DNA of 64,000 nt from Phocoena phocoena. Lineage: Eukaryota; Chordata; Mammalia; Artiodactyla; Phocoenidae. Made by a program: the position numbers and the translations under genes. Below the pieces are notes generated by a model, which was not told the origin of the DNA, did not search any database, and saw only the letters and a list, made by a program, of their open reading frames with translations. The stretch covers positions 116,999,680-117,063,679 of the forward strand of contig NC_089240.1 of NCBI RefSeq assembly GCF_963924675.1, read 5' to 3'. Shown piece after piece: positions 32,612-45,234 of this stretch (positions are counted from its first letter, which is position 1; each line of letters starts with the position of its first letter).

Positions 32612-33838
32612 GGATTATCTTCCCTACATTGTGATTATGATATTGCTTTGACATATGCAGCCGATTCATAAACTTTTCAAGGGTGAAATGCATTGTTCTA
32701 TTATTTTCCTTTCTAAACATTCACGTCACCTCAATGTGACTGGTACTCTCTTTCCTGCCATAAAAAAACAGAACACAAAAAAAAAACCCGAAAAGCATAC
32801 CTAGGATGTGTTTTGCCCCCAGTGGGTCCTCAAGAAATACAGTTGTTTAAAACTAACTTCAATCAAGAAGATATGATTCCAACATAAGAACTCAGATATG
32901 ACTCTGTATTTCTATTTTATTGGTATTAAATTCCCTACTGGTCTATAAAAATCCCATACACCTTCAGAAACAGTGGAGACGGTTTTGAAATGGTTACTTT
33001 TTTTTTACTCTTTAATATCAGGACCCAAATCCAATCTGATAGTTCTTGGGCTAGTTCTGCACCAGGGCTGAAGGCCAGCCTTAGCAAAGGGACTCCTTAA
33101 CTCTTTCTGGCCAGCAGGTCATGTGAGGAAAGGACAATGAACCAGGCCCACAGGAGCCTTGTCCCGATTCCACATGGGGCTTGTGCCAGACTCCTGCTCG
33201 CATAGCCTACGCTTGCCATTTCTTCCTTCCTCTCCGCCCTCTCTCCATTTTCCACCCTTGCTTAATCTGACTTCCGCTTTCTTGGCTCGTAGCACAAACC
33301 AGGTACTTGATCCATCCTTGGTTTGCAAGGTCCTCGTTCTCGGAGTAGACCATTACTCTGTGAACTTCTGCACAAAGTCCTAAAGACAGCAATCTTTAAA
33401 GGAGAGACAAGATCAACTTGTTCACTACTGGCAGACGCCGTAAAGCTCTGGGGATAATTTAGACGGTTTTCCACCAGCCCTATGCCAGAACGCTGCAACC
33501 ACAAATTAATCTGTATATTCATGTTCGAACAGTCAGAATCTGCCGGCAGACACAGATTTTCTCAAATCAAGATACAAATTTTACATAACACCTGATTAGG
33601 CTAGGAGACTTGGAAATTTTATTACCCATGATTTTTTTTTACCCTGCGCCAAGAACCAAAAGACACATTAATTTCCAGATTTATATCAGATATATGCCAA
33701 CACCCCCTGCCCCGTTGATTTCTACTATCAGTCAGTCAACAAACATTCATCAAGTGTGTATTATGTGCTAGGTATTAAGGGGGATTCAAGAGGTATAAAA
33801 CCTGTCTATCCCCAGTCCTCAGATTATAGTATAGTTAG
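32612..33838. other. Unique DNA
   Basis: No supported gene. Open frames around 33,119-33,522 overlap on both strands and have no splice support. Confidence 0.35.
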
Positions 33839-34626
33839 TGCTGTGGTCTGAATATGTTCACAACTTAATGCTGGGGACAAAAATTGCAGCCTGCCGTTCC
33901 AGTTAGCAAGGAATGCTGCCAGCCATCAAGCCACCAGCCACTGCAGCCTCTTACCCCAACGCACGGTGCGCCTCAGAAGAATTCAGGATGGAGAAAAAGC
34001 AGGATACTGGCCCTGGAGGGTTAAGATGCATATCTAAGGAATAATTTCAGTGAGCCCAGACTCGGGCAACTTCCCCTACATAAGACAGACACTAAAATCA
34101 TTAACTTGAAATGTCTGTTTTTAGCGATTAGCAGTAATCTTTTGACGCCCCTGTAAGTTTTTTTTCCAGCAAAAACTCCTATATATCCTGGCTCGTCCTT
34201 TACCTCCTCAGAGCATTTCCTCAAGCTGTCTGAGAGGCTGTCTCCCAAGGTTAGTCCTCGATAAGGTCCCCAAATAAAACATAACTCACAACTTTTAGGT
34301 TGTGCGTTTTTCTGCTGCCATCAAACACCCGCCAAGGTGAGAGTTTTAGGTGAAGCCTTTGTAAAGTGATTAGGTCACGAGGGCAGAGTCCTCACGAATG
34401 ACGTCAGTGCCCTTATTTATAAAAGAGACACTAGAAAGCTCCCGCACTCCTTCTGCCATGAGTACAAAGCAAGGCATCGGCAACGCGGAACAGGACCCTC
34501 ACCCAAACATGTTGGCATCCCGATCTTGGGCTTCTGGGCTCCAGAGCTGTGAGATGTAAATGTCTGTTGTTTATAGGCTACCCAGTTTGTGGCACTGTGT
34601 TATAGCAGCTCGAATGGACTAAGACA
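33839..34626 (+). mobile_element. MLT1A-type solo LTR split by an ERV LTR
   Basis: The LTR begins 'tgctgtggtctgaatatg' and resumes at about 34,330 ('gtgattaggtcacgagggcagagtcc', 'cttctgccatgagtac', 'gtttataggctacccagtttgtgg', end 'gaatggactaagacag'). Confidence 0.8.
33860..34330 (+). mobile_element. ERV solo LTR nested in the MLT1A LTR
   Basis: It shows a TATA-like 'cctatatatcctgg' (about 34,180), then 'gagcatttcctcaagctgtctgagaggctgtctccc', a polyadenylation signal in 'ccccaaataaaacataactc' (about 34,270) and a T-rich end. This is the layout of a gamma-type ERV LTR. No internal viral region remains. Exact ends are uncertain. Confidence 0.65.
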
Positions 34627-34884
34627 GAGAAACAAAATACATACCAATTTAAATAATTACCAATCTAAGACAATTTGCAAGAGCCAATGAATAGTAGTGT
34701 CAAAAAATGATGTAGGAAGTACTTTGCGAAAGTCCACACAACGGAAATGTCTGTTCAACCTCCGCGGCTCTCCACTGTCTCCTCTATACAATGGAACAAA
34801 ACAAACTGCCCCACTTGCCTCATCCAGTTGTTTTAAAGAGCAAATGATACGCAAGCAATGGAAAGCAACTCCAGAAGCTCTATT

Positions 34885-34975
34885 TTGCCACACCAAGAAA
34901 CCTTGGGCAAGTCCTTCACCTTCTCCAGGCCTCAGTCCCTTCAACTGTAGAATGCTGGGTTGATCTCTGAGGTCA
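34885..34975 (-). mobile_element. MIR-like SINE fragment
   Basis: 'ccttgggcaagtccttcaccttctccaggcctcag' followed by 'gttgatctctgaggtc' is antisense MIR with its 3' extension. Confidence 0.65.
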
Positions 34976-35570
34976 CCGAGTTTAGGGCGATGACACGGAA
35001 AATGGAAAGAAAGGATGTGAGGGACATCACTGACACCAGACTGCCAGGGGAGACTTCCACACCCATCAGTGTTTCTATACCTTCGGATCTAACAGCCCCA
35101 GAGAACGGTGCTGAGTACTACACAGGTGTTGATATTTTCACGCTAACAGGCCAACAATCCCATCACAAATGTAGAGCCACGGGCTCACACTCCACACCAC
35201 CTGGTCCCATCGGGAATTTGTGCACTCTTGCAAAGTTTGACACTCTCCATGAAAACCTCGAGGTGGGCAGGTCCAGAATGTCATTACCAGAGATATAACT
35301 TCTCCAGTCAGCTTCAGATCTACGTGCTTTAAAGAAAGATCAAGTGAGCCATGCCTAGAAAAACATGATACCATGTGTTTCGTGTGGTCTCAATCTGCAT
35401 AATTTGGGTGTGAGGTCTGTAATCACAGTTAATTTCTTTCTTTCATTCTTGGCCACAAACCCATTCCAGTTGTCTCCCTGCTCTGTCCTCTGTTTGCAGG
35501 AAAGAATGAGGGATTAAACCGCGAAAATCCTTTATATATCTCTTTCCTTATCTTAAAATTACTGACTCAG
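34976..35570. other. Unique DNA
   Basis: A plus-strand frame is open at 34,960-35,298, but has no splice or homology support. Confidence 0.35.
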
Positions 35571-35636
35571 CGGAAGGAAGGAAGGAAAGAAGGAAGGGAG
35601 GCAGGGAGGGAAGGGAGGAAGGAAAGAGAGAGAGAA
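35571..35636. repeat. GGAA/GA-rich microsatellite
   Basis: Imperfect ggaa and gaag units grade into a short (ga) run. Confidence 0.9.
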
Positions 35637-36344
35637 ATCTACCACCCAAACCACCTAACAGTCTTTCTTTTGAAAAATACATTTATAAACCGCAAGCCAG
35701 CAAGATCAAGAATGGACACATGCAAGAGACAAGACACCATAAGTGACTTTTTCACAATAGTTTTACTTTACAGGACATTGAACTCTATGGTCAATATTCC
35801 ATGATGCTAATTGGCTTGTCTGTCGGCAGCCTAGCACGGGTTATTTGGGAAAGAAACAGATCACAACAATCCTGAGAGTGGTGTGAATGGGGAGAGTTTT
35901 GAATGGAAGGGTTAGGGTTAAGGTCTGGTAAGTTCTCATTTTTAAGCAAAGTCCTCTCCAAATATTAAGACTGTCTTAGTCCTCAGGAGTCAGTCTGGAA
36001 GGATTCCATAACTGAATCTGCACTCCTAGGCAAGAAAGAATAGCAGGGAATGATGGCCAATCCAAGTGGGGCATCTCACAGTGGACTGGTGAAGCAACAC
36101 ACCCAGACGTGGTCCCCTCTTATTTTTATTACCCTCCCATTACATGTCTTCAAACTTTTCATAACTTGACCTGAGTTGACAGCAATTTTCCCATTCAGAG
36201 AAATCATTCTTTCATTTCTTTAGGAAAAGATGCACGCACCTCTTTCCACAATCAGATTACAAACTTTATTTCTGCTCATACAGTTCTGAGTCGGGCAGTC
36301 TTGTGATTCCAGGACATAAATAAAAACGTACAGAAGTTGGATCG
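35637..36344. other. Unique DNA
   Basis: No gene or clear repeat. Confidence 0.35.
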
Positions 36345-36520
36345 TGTCCCAGCTCAGCTGCTTCCTAGCAGTGTGAACATAGGCAAATCGCTTAACTCCT
36401 CTGCGCCTTAGTTTTCTAATCTGTGAGATGGGGATAACGGAAACAACTTCTCAGGATTGCTGAGGATTCAACCTGCCCTGTGTGTGAAAGAGCACTTGGC
36501 AAATGGCAAATGGCAGATTG
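36345..36520 (-). mobile_element. MIR SINE
   Basis: 'ctgcttcctagcagtgtgaacataggcaaatcgcttaactcctctgcgccttagttt' is antisense MIR. Confidence 0.85.
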
Positions 36521-36579
36521 TATGTTTTAATATGTGTCTACCTAGAAGATGCAAGTGTCCTGGACTAGTCATATTTATT

Positions 36580-37145
36580 TTTGTATGCCCAGCATCCAGC
36601 ACTGAGTGAGACCCAAATGAGACCTTTATGAGATGCTTGAAGAAACCATGAATCGCTGATGAGTAAAGGAACGCACTCCCTGGGTGTCCCCATTAGTACC
36701 AAGAGCAGGGACCACGTCCTGTGTGTCTCTGTTCCCCAGTATCCAGCACAGGGCCGGGCTCAAAGCAGCTGATCGAGTAAGTTTCACCTGATGAATGAAT
36801 GAAGCTCCTGCCAGGTTGGACCCATCACCAACACCTCACAATCATTTTTACTTCCATCCCTGTCTCCCCTTGCCCCCACCTGGACTGCACTTCCGACTCC
36901 CCTGGCTGCTCTCATCCCAGCCCTTCCCCCTCACAGAGCCTTCCCCGATTTAGCCCACCTAGCGCACAGAACGGACAGCTCAGCTTTAGCGTTTCTATCC
37001 TTCCAAGCTGCTCACTGCCGTTTCAGATATAACCTCCTGAGATCAATGAGAATGCAACCTCTTTGGGGACCAAGACCAGGCCTTATCAATGTATGAAATT
37101 CCTTGCAAAGACTGGCACCAATGCTGGGCACTCAGCTAAATGATG
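36580..37145 (+). mobile_element. L2 3'-end fragments
   Basis: 'agagcagggaccacgtcctgtgtgtctctgttccccagtatccagcacaggg...tgaatgaatg' (36,700-36,800) is the L2 terminus. A second, weaker L2-like piece covers 36,830-37,145. Confidence 0.55.
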
Positions 37146-37256
37146 ACCTTCTAGAACTGATGTTCCCTAAGGGTATTCCACGCACAAATTGCTCCAAGCT
37201 TGGGTGGCCACTGCAAAACTTCTATTATCCAGAATCCTCAGAAATTGAGTTTTCTG

Positions 37257-37633
37257 GGACTTCCCCAGTGGTCCAGTGGTAAAGAATCCGCCTTACAATG
37301 CAGGGGACGTGGGTTCGATCCCTGCTCAGGGAACTAAGATCCCACGTGCCATGGGGCAACTAAGCCCGCGCGCCACAACTACTGAGCTCACGCACCTCAG
37401 CTAGAGGGCCTGCGTGCTGCAAACAACAGAGCCCACGCACCCCGGAGCCTGGGCACCACAACTAGAGAAGAGAAAACCCGCACGCCACAACTAGAGAGAA
37501 GTCCGTGAGCCGCAACGAAAGATCCCGCATGCCTCAACAAAGATCCTGTGTGCTGCAACTACGAGCCGACAAAGCCAAAAATTAAAATTAAATAAATAAA
37601 TAACTAATAAGTAACTAACCAAAAAAAAAAAAA
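37257..37633 (+). mobile_element. Long CHR-family SINE with repeated 3' body
   Basis: The tRNA head is followed by several 'gccacaact' units and an AAAT-rich tail, about 377 bp in all. The perfect 16-bp duplication gaaattgagttttctg is at 37,241-37,256 and 37,634-37,649. It is about three times the length of the short CHR copies in the window. Confidence 0.95.
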
Positions 37634-37649
37634 GAAATTGAGTTTTCTG

Positions 37650-38754
37650 AAATACTGGGGGTTAAATGTTTTGTTTCTTAGTGCTGTTTCTCTCTGGATG
37701 AAGAATCTCATTCTAACAGATATCATATACTTCCTTAACTTCTCAAGTAGAGGATCTCCAACACGATTTGGCCACCATATGTGCATCAGCCTTGCAACGG
37801 GCTGGACATACAACCTCAGATGCAGTTGAAGATGGTGCACGACGGGGCAGCCTGATCTAGCTGGTACATGTGTGACCGGGTGTGGTCACCGCTGCGACCA
37901 CTTCTAGACAGGCTGGCACACTGACCCCTCCTCCAGGGAGTACTGTATAAGAGGTTGCTGATCTGTATTCCTGCCCCCAGGTACACCCAGAAAGTAGGAG
38001 TACCCTCAGGCCGTGCTGCTTTCAAGCACCATTCAATTCACCAAGCGTTCACTGAACCCCTCCTACGGACCAGGTGCCCAGCGGGAGCGAAGGGTTCCAC
38101 GGTTCGCTGCAAGTTGAAAGGAACAGAAAACAAGGAACGGGATACGCTTTTCCACAGCGTTGGGGCAGACTACTGACGCAGCAGCAGGAAGATAAAGCGC
38201 CTCCGTTACTGACTCATCCACCAACCACTGACCCCAGGCTGCTCGGCAGAACCAACAAGTCCCTGCCCTCTTGTGGCTCACAGTCTAGGGAGGAACAGAC
38301 AGGCAAATACAGCATGACTGATGTAGTATTATTAGTTATTTATTATGCAATAAGATCCCTTCTTTCAACAGAGATGTCACACGTTAGCAGTGAGCACACG
38401 GGAGGAGCAACAGCTAGGTGTGCCTGGGGGCCCCTGGGAAGGCCACAGAGACACCAGCCCTGCCCTCCACGAGCTCAGTCCAGCTGGAGGGGCGGCAGCA
38501 GGAAGGGAAGATGGACTGTCATTCTAAGTGCCTCTTCTCCTCCTTTCTGCCGCAGCAACGCCCCGGCCCACTGTGGTTGGGACAATCACTTCATTCGGCC
38601 GCCCGCTGCAGAGATGCAGGCCTCCGGCCAAGCAGATCACGGCCACTCGGGGCTGGCTCTCGTCTAATCTTCTGGGGAAGGCAGTGACCACAAGGAAGGA
38701 CAGCCCTGAAAGAGAAACGGCCTGCCCGGCTACCATCAGCCACGGCACAAGCAC
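37650..38754. other. Unique DNA with an ancient repeat scrap
   Basis: 38,020-38,330 holds text such as 'ccctgccctcttgtggctcacagtctaggg', typical of a mammal-wide ancient repeat. The overlapping open frames on both strands have no other support. Confidence 0.35.
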
Positions 38755-39010
38755 AAATTGAGCGCCTACTGTGTACCGAGACACTGTACTCGGATTACAT
38801 CAGTCCCTCACCCCCCAGAGGCCATGGTCCGCGAGGGAGACAGACCCGTAAACACAGAATATGACGCGTGTGACAAATGCCATAATCCAGGAACGCACTG
38901 GATAAAGTGCTGAGATCGTAGTGGGAATTATCTGCTGGGTTTAGGGAGAAGGGTGGGGAAGGCAGGGAGGGTGGACGTTTGAACTGGGTCTTGAAGGGAC
39001 TTGAAGGGCT
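38755..39010 (+). repeat. Ancient mammal-wide repeat, family not named
   Basis: 'ttgagcgcctactgtgtaccgagacactg' then 'gggagacagacccgtaaac' and 'tgggtcttgaaggga' keep the order of a repeat seen again at about 57,425-57,725 ('ttactgagtactgtacc', 'ttcctggaggatgtgggttaagcttggacatgaagg'). Confidence 0.5.
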
Positions 39011-39184
39011 TTGCCAGGTGGCTGAGGTGGAGAAGAACACTGGTGGCAGATATCGTCGGTTACTCACTGAACGGAATTCCCTTACCACCTCCTCTTCCGT
39101 CTCTAACAGAATCCAGACTGTATTCAGACTTTTGCTTTAGACAGAGACCCTCTAGGCCAATCTGATCTCAGTGATGAGGGCTTA

Positions 39185-39360
39185 AGTAATAACAATAGTA
39201 GCAAACATTCACATGGCGCCTACTGCGTGTCGGTCACTGTTCTTAGTGTTATATACATTAAGTGATTTAATCCACGCAACAACCCAAGGAGGTAGGCACT
39301 ATTGTTATTCCTATTTTACAGATGGGAAAACTAAGGCACACACTCTGTATGCTTCACCAC
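39185..39360 (+). mobile_element. MIR SINE
   Basis: 'gcgcctactgcgtgtcggtcactgttctta' and 'ggaggtaggcactattgttattcctattttacagatggg' give sense MIR. Confidence 0.85.
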
Positions 39361-39959
39361 TATACCCTATTGTCTCTTTATTACGAGATGTTGATGGTCC
39401 ACATGGCAAAAGTGACTCTGGTGAGCAGTCTCGGGGGGACCTTCACCTAAACGTCAAAGGGTCAAGCCTGAAAGGGAACACTGGAAGGGAAATCCTAAAT
39501 ATGCTAAATTGTCCTTAGTGAAAAACGTCCAATCTCTGAACTTCAACAGGACCGTCAGTCTTCTCTGTAAAATAAATTGAAATGTCATGAGGTTGCGTCT
39601 TCAAAATCGCGTATTGTTCTAGTACATATAGTATTAAACGTCCTATAATATTTCCATCACTGAATGACAGCCAGGAAGCAGAAATGTAAGCTCTCCTGCT
39701 GATTCGGGCCTGTCGCTTTCACAGTACACTATCTTCTATTTGTCAACAGTAAATTGTTCACTGGTTCCCTTGGGGTGCGGTGGGGAAGGTATTAAAATGA
39801 AATTATCTGGGCAATGAAATCTTAGGAAGCAAGCGTGTGACTTCAAACGTGAACAATGCTAATTTGGGGGAACTTCCTGACAAAAGGCCGCGTGTCATTT
39901 GTATGGCTGAACACCCTTCCACCAATAAGGGCCTTCTAAGGAAAAACCATTTATAAAGG
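39361..39959. other. Unique DNA
   Basis: No gene or clear repeat. Confidence 0.35.
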
Positions 39960-40110
39960 CACACTTACAGCTACAGTGCTACACCAGGTGCGCTCACGCA
40001 CCGTATCTCGTTTTATTCCCCAACAAAGCTTGGTAGGTGCATAATATCATTATTCTCATTGGACAGGCTCATGAAACTGAGAACCGGGGAGTCAAAGAGG
40101 CTCACCCAAG
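39960..40110 (+). mobile_element. MIR SINE (diverged)
   Basis: 'ttggtaggtgcataatatcattattctcattggacagg' and 'aaactgagaaccggggag' mark MIR. Confidence 0.7.
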
Positions 40111-41269
40111 GGCACCCAGTTCCTGTCCTCTTTCCACAAACATGCTCCGTCCCCTCCTTCCCACCCCCACCCCACTCGAGTCTTCATACAACAAATGAGC
40201 ACTTCGCTGAAGAGGCGAAGGTCAGTCGGCAGCCCCATCCCGACTACAGCAGCCGCTGTGCATCACACACCCACTCCCACGCTCCAGCTCTTCGCACACA
40301 CACGGCAGGCAGGTCACACCCGACGAGTCCAGCACGCCCGGATCTTGTCCAAGGGAGGCTGGAGCAAGCAGTTTTCACTTTGGGTTGGCGGTCTCCCCAC
40401 CGTAGGATCGGCTCTCCCTTCCAGGCCTGCTAGGTCCTCCCTCCTAATCTACCCGGCCAGTGGCAAGGGTCAAGCACAGCACCGCTGAGAGAGAGAGAGG
40501 GAAAGAATATGCACCGACTGGTCCTAACAGTAATCCACAACTAATACTGACCAAGAACCTCTCCTCCCCGTGACTCTGACTCACTCACTACTCCTTGCAA
40601 GTGGCCCAACACTGCTCTCACCCGCCCCTTTCAGGTCCTCAAGAGAGCTGATCTAGCTAGCTGCCGCTCCCTCCTAATTTCAGAAGTCAAAGAATCCAGA
40701 GGAGCTCCAGGTGAATCCCCGGACCAGGGAGATGTTCATTCTCCCAAGATATCAGAATGGTTCAGGCTTTCTTCTGCAGAAACGAAAATCTGGCATGCTT
40801 GCATCCGCCAATCAGCAAGTGGTTTTCCACACCAAAGCAGGTATAGACACGGGTAGAGACCAATTTAGTCCGTGCAAGTGTTATATGTATGCATCTACAC
40901 ACACTTTAGAGACTGCAATTAAAAAAGCTCTTTGTGCACTTTACAGAGTCAAATAGCTGTAGACTACATTTGAAATTCTGCCTCGCAGAATTTATACAGG
41001 AATGCAGGAAGGACCTCACTCCTGTTCAGTAGAAAACAACTCTGACTGCCTGACTGCCGGGCAATTCTTTTTTTTTTCTCCCCAAGCAACACGCAAAAGT
41101 GTGCAATCCTCTTCCCCCAGATTATCTGTGTGACTGTCGCTCAGGTTTTTACTCAAATGCCACCTTAGCTGAGTCTAGCCCTGAACACCACACACAAGAC
41201 CTCAGCCACTGACTACCATTTTGTGTGTTGTATGCCCCCCAAAATACACACGTACATACACACGTGCAC
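40111..41269. other. Unique DNA
   Basis: No supported gene. Several C-rich frames here lack splice signals. Confidence 0.35.
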
Positions 41270-41387
41270 ACAGGAGTGTAGGCCCAGGAGGGCAGAGATC
41301 TCAGTTCTAGTCACTGCTGTGTCACCTCTACCTAGAACAGTGCCTAGCGCATACCAGATAGTCAATACATATTTGTTGAATGAATGT
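41270..41387 (+). mobile_element. L2 LINE 3' end
   Basis: 'cacctctacctagaacagtgcctagcgcataccagatagtcaatacatatttgttgaatgaatg' is the L2 terminus. Confidence 0.85.
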
Positions 41388-43059
41388 TATATGAAAAATC
41401 CTTGCTTTCCAAGATGAAATAAAAATTTCCCAAACCAACTTAAAGTCTCATTTCAGAATGTATAACCTTCTATATTTCTTCAGGTTTGCTAATGCATTTC
41501 TGACCTGGCAGGACCATCTTCTTCAGAGGAAGCACTCAGATGCATGTTCCAGGACACTTTACTGGGACAGCTCTCACCATTATAGCCTCAGATGTAGACC
41601 ATTTAGGTCTGGTTCATGCACAGATGAAACCAGCCCTGGGCAGTACCTGTATTACCTTTGTTTTGCACTGGAGCAAAACTCATCAAATCAGACTCAGTGC
41701 TGCAGGATTCATAAATCCCACAGGGGCCAAGCCTGAACTGTCTACGGGGACAGGGTATGCTGAGCACGTTCTGACACTTGCCCGACCACTCGGGCAATAA
41801 CTACTTTTTAAAAACAATAAGAAAATTGTAAAAAAAAAATGTATTTATTCATTACGGCAAAATCACAAAATCCATGAACTCTGTAAAGTTTTGCTTTGCT
41901 AGAAGTTCATCTCACTTTTGCTTTGCTAGAAGTTCGTCTCACAAGTATACCTGGATACTTGTGCATAATGAAGTGTCTCCTTCAATCCACTATCTGATCC
42001 CAGCTTTCCTTTCTACTGTTCAGGACACACCAATCCCCTGATTCCACAGCAGTGTGACTTCACAGTGTTGACCCTAAAATGTAGCCTTTGTCAACAGCAT
42101 CACCAATATCCATACATTTCCCTTGAACTGGGATGGGCTTCTTACCAGTTGTAGCTTTGGTTTTACATCCGGCATTGCTGAAACAAGAGGAGACCATGTT
42201 GCAGGAGACTGCAGAGCAGCGTCTCTCCCCCGGAATGAGCTGAGGGATTCCCGGGACAGCCGCAGCCCACCCCACGGGTCCAGCCCACATCCCCACGGCA
42301 GTAAGACCACAGTCAGGACACAGACGCTCTGAAAAAGCTCTTCAGGGGCTTCTATTCTCTGCCTTAGCCCACCCCCAATGACAACCACCCTTAAGCCCTT
42401 AGGGGAATGATCTATTATAAACACTAGATGCTTAAAAGCTATTATCTTGTTAATAACAGCACCCTTAAAACTTAAGTCAGGATCTGGCATTATCCTCTAT
42501 ATTTTACAGGCATGAATATTGATATAAAGCTCTGTAGTGATTTTCTCTTGCATAAAATAAAGCAAGATAACAGCAAAGCAGGAAATAAAACCTGAGTTCT
42601 CGGGTCCCAGTGCAATACGGGGACCATTATGACACACACACTCTAAGGTTTGATTTCCACTTTTAACTGGTCTAGTCATCTGAAGATAATATTCCCATCA
42701 GTCAGCTGCAGATAAGAGAGACCGAATACGCTAACGTGCACCTAACCGGGAATTGGACCTGCATAAGAAATGAGAGGTGGCTCACCAATGTGCCTTCATT
42801 TATTTGCCCAATATTTATTGAGGATCTGCTATATACCTTAGAAGTAAATGATATGAAGGTCATTACCAATCACTGTTGAAAATGGTTCTGCAATCACATT
42901 GGGGAAACTTAAGAGAGGACGGGAAGGAGATGCAGAGAGAAGTGACACTGCCCAATCACACCCTTTCTAGGTGCTAGAGATGGAAGTGGACTCCAGAAAA
43001 TGAGAGTCATCATTCTGGACTCCTCTCGCCCCCCTAATTAAATGAGATATAAATGGACC
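41388..43059. other. Unique DNA
   Basis: A short direct repeat, ttttgctttgctagaagttc (41,888 and 41,917 areas, about 29 bp apart), is the only local structure noticed. No gene seen. Confidence 0.4.
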
Positions 43060-44085
43060 ACTCATGTTACTGTTGGCCTTAAACCCAATCTCCTCTACCC
43101 CTTGAAGAGTGCCCTCAGGTCTTTAGACGTCATCCATCTTCGTTCCTACTTTGCCGAGTCTAAGCTTGGACCACCTGCATCAGCTTTCCCACTGCTTTCC
43201 CAGGCAGCCAGAGCTTTTCAAAATGCACATCAGGGCTTCCCTGGTGGCGCAGTGGTTGGGGGTCCGCCTGCCGATGCAGGGGACACGGGTTCGTGCCCCA
43301 GTCCGGGAAGATTCCACATGCCACAGAGCGGCTGGGCCGGTGAGCCATGGTCGCTGAGCCTGCGCGTCCGGAGCCTGTGCTCCACAACAGGAGAGGCCAC
43401 AACAGTGAGAGGCCCGCGTACCGCAAAAAAAAAAAAAAAAAAAAATGCACATCAGGTCACAGGGCTCTCCACCATACAACCCTCCACAGGTCTCCCAATG
43501 CATTTAAAAATGACAGTCAAACTCCTCATCCTGACAGATCAAGCCCTCAACGCGTTTTGCACTGGCCCCTGCCTACGTCTTGAGGTGCACCTCATGCCTC
43601 TCTAGTCATAACGAATGTTATTCAACTATTCACATTTATACTTACATTTGCAAACCCTCTCCTTCTCCTTCCCTCTCTCTCTTACTTCCCTCCGTTCCCC
43701 TCCCCTTTCTTTGATTTCAGATGCGCTGTTCTCGCTGCTTGAAATTCTCCCCGCCCTCCTCTCTGCGCGGCCAACTCCTAACTCGCTTTTCTGATCCCAG
43801 TTAAACGTCTCTTTCCCCAGGAAGCCTTCCCTGCACTCCTTCCAGGCTGGGTTAGCTGCCCTCCTCTGGGCTCGCACTGCTCCCTGGGCTTCTCCTATTA
43901 CACACTGCTCACACTGTGTTTATCCCAATCGACAATACCCTTGTGCGTATTCCCCACTAGACTGTGAGCCCCATGAGGGCAGGGACCATCTATAGCTTGT
44001 TCACCTTTGTATCACCAGCACCTAGAATCAAGCCTGACACAGAGCTGGCACCCAACACATGTTCAATGAATGGATTAAGTGAAAT
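43060..44085 (+). mobile_element. L2 LINE 3' region, split by a young SINE
   Basis: 'ctccacaggtctcccaatgcatt', 'ctcctcatcctgacagatcaagccctc', 'tgcactggcccctgcctacg', 'ccaggaagccttccctgcactcc' and 'actagactgtgagccccatgagggcagggacc' follow L2 to its terminus. Confidence 0.8.
43233..43441 (+). mobile_element. Young cetacean CHR-type SINE
   Basis: The same GC-rich element as at 9414, with the duplication aaaatgcacatca at 43,220-43,232 and 43,442-43,454. Confidence 0.97.
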
Positions 44086-44544
44086 ACATGGAACTGTACT
44101 GAAATTTCTTCATGGCAACTTCTGGGTAATATTTGGGAGAGCACATTTACTTTTCTGCAACTGCTGAAGTCAAAGCTGAGAGCCACCAGGAGTGATGTAA
44201 GTTGGAGCCGTTAATGAGTTGCATCCTGCCTGGCTATACCCCCAGCTCTCAAGAATGACGTTATCTGTTAAATACCAATGGTCTTTTTGACTTAATAAAA
44301 ATTCATGACCTACTAATAACTAGCCATATTACTTCATACTTTTGTATGAATAAAGTTGATTAAGCTGCTTTCTGGGCTGGTAGTATCTCACTGCTAAACA
44401 ATCCATATTCTGAATAGCTAAAAGGTTATCTCACACTCCTGTTACCAGTTTTAAAACAAAACAAAACACTGCAAACGCATATATGGATTTCTAAGCACAG
44501 AGCCTACAATTCACAGAACTCCAAGGCCTTTGATCTTAGTAGCA
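44086..44544. other. Unique DNA
   Basis: No gene or clear repeat. Confidence 0.35.
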
Positions 44545-45234
44545 CAAAATAAACAACATTAAACCACGAGACGCCACTTCACACCTCTCGGAATGGCTAT
44601 TATGGAAAAGACAAGAAATAACAAGTGTTGGTGAGGATGCGGCCAAAAGGGAACCCGCATAAGCTGTTGTTGGGAATGTAAATTGGTGCAGCCACTATGG
44701 AAGACAATATAGAGATTCCTCAAAAAATTAAAAATAGAACTACCATAGGATCCAGCAATTCCACTTCTGGGAATTTACCCAAAGAATACAAAAACACCAA
44801 CCCGAAAAGATATGTGCACCCCTATGTTCACAGCAGCATTATTTACAATAGCCGAGACATGAAAACAACCTAAATGCCCATCAATGGATGAAGAAGATGT
44901 GGTATATACATACAAGAGAATACTACCAACCATAAAAAAGATAAAATCTTGCCATTTGGGACAACATGGATGGACCTTGAGGGTATCGTGCTAAGGGAAA
45001 TAAGTCACACGGAGAAACACCGTATGACTTCATTCATATGTGGAATCTAAAAAACTAATCAACGAATAAAAATAAATAAATGAATGAACAAACCAAACAA
45101 AACCACGTAGATACAGAGAACAGAGCAGTGGTTACCAGAAAGGGGAGGGGGAGGGTGAAATGGGCAAAAGGATCACCTGTATGGTGACCCATGGAAACTA
45201 AATTTTTGGTGGTAAAAAAAAAAAAAAAAAACTT
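44545..45234 (+). mobile_element. L1 3' end (older L1M-like)
   Basis: It covers the ORF2 C-terminus ('gtaaattggtgcagccactatggaa', 'ccagcaattccacttctggg', 'cagcagcattatttacaatagcc') and the 3'UTR, then an A-tail at 45,214-45,231. Frames are broken. The Cys-rich tail region is degenerate. Confidence 0.92.
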
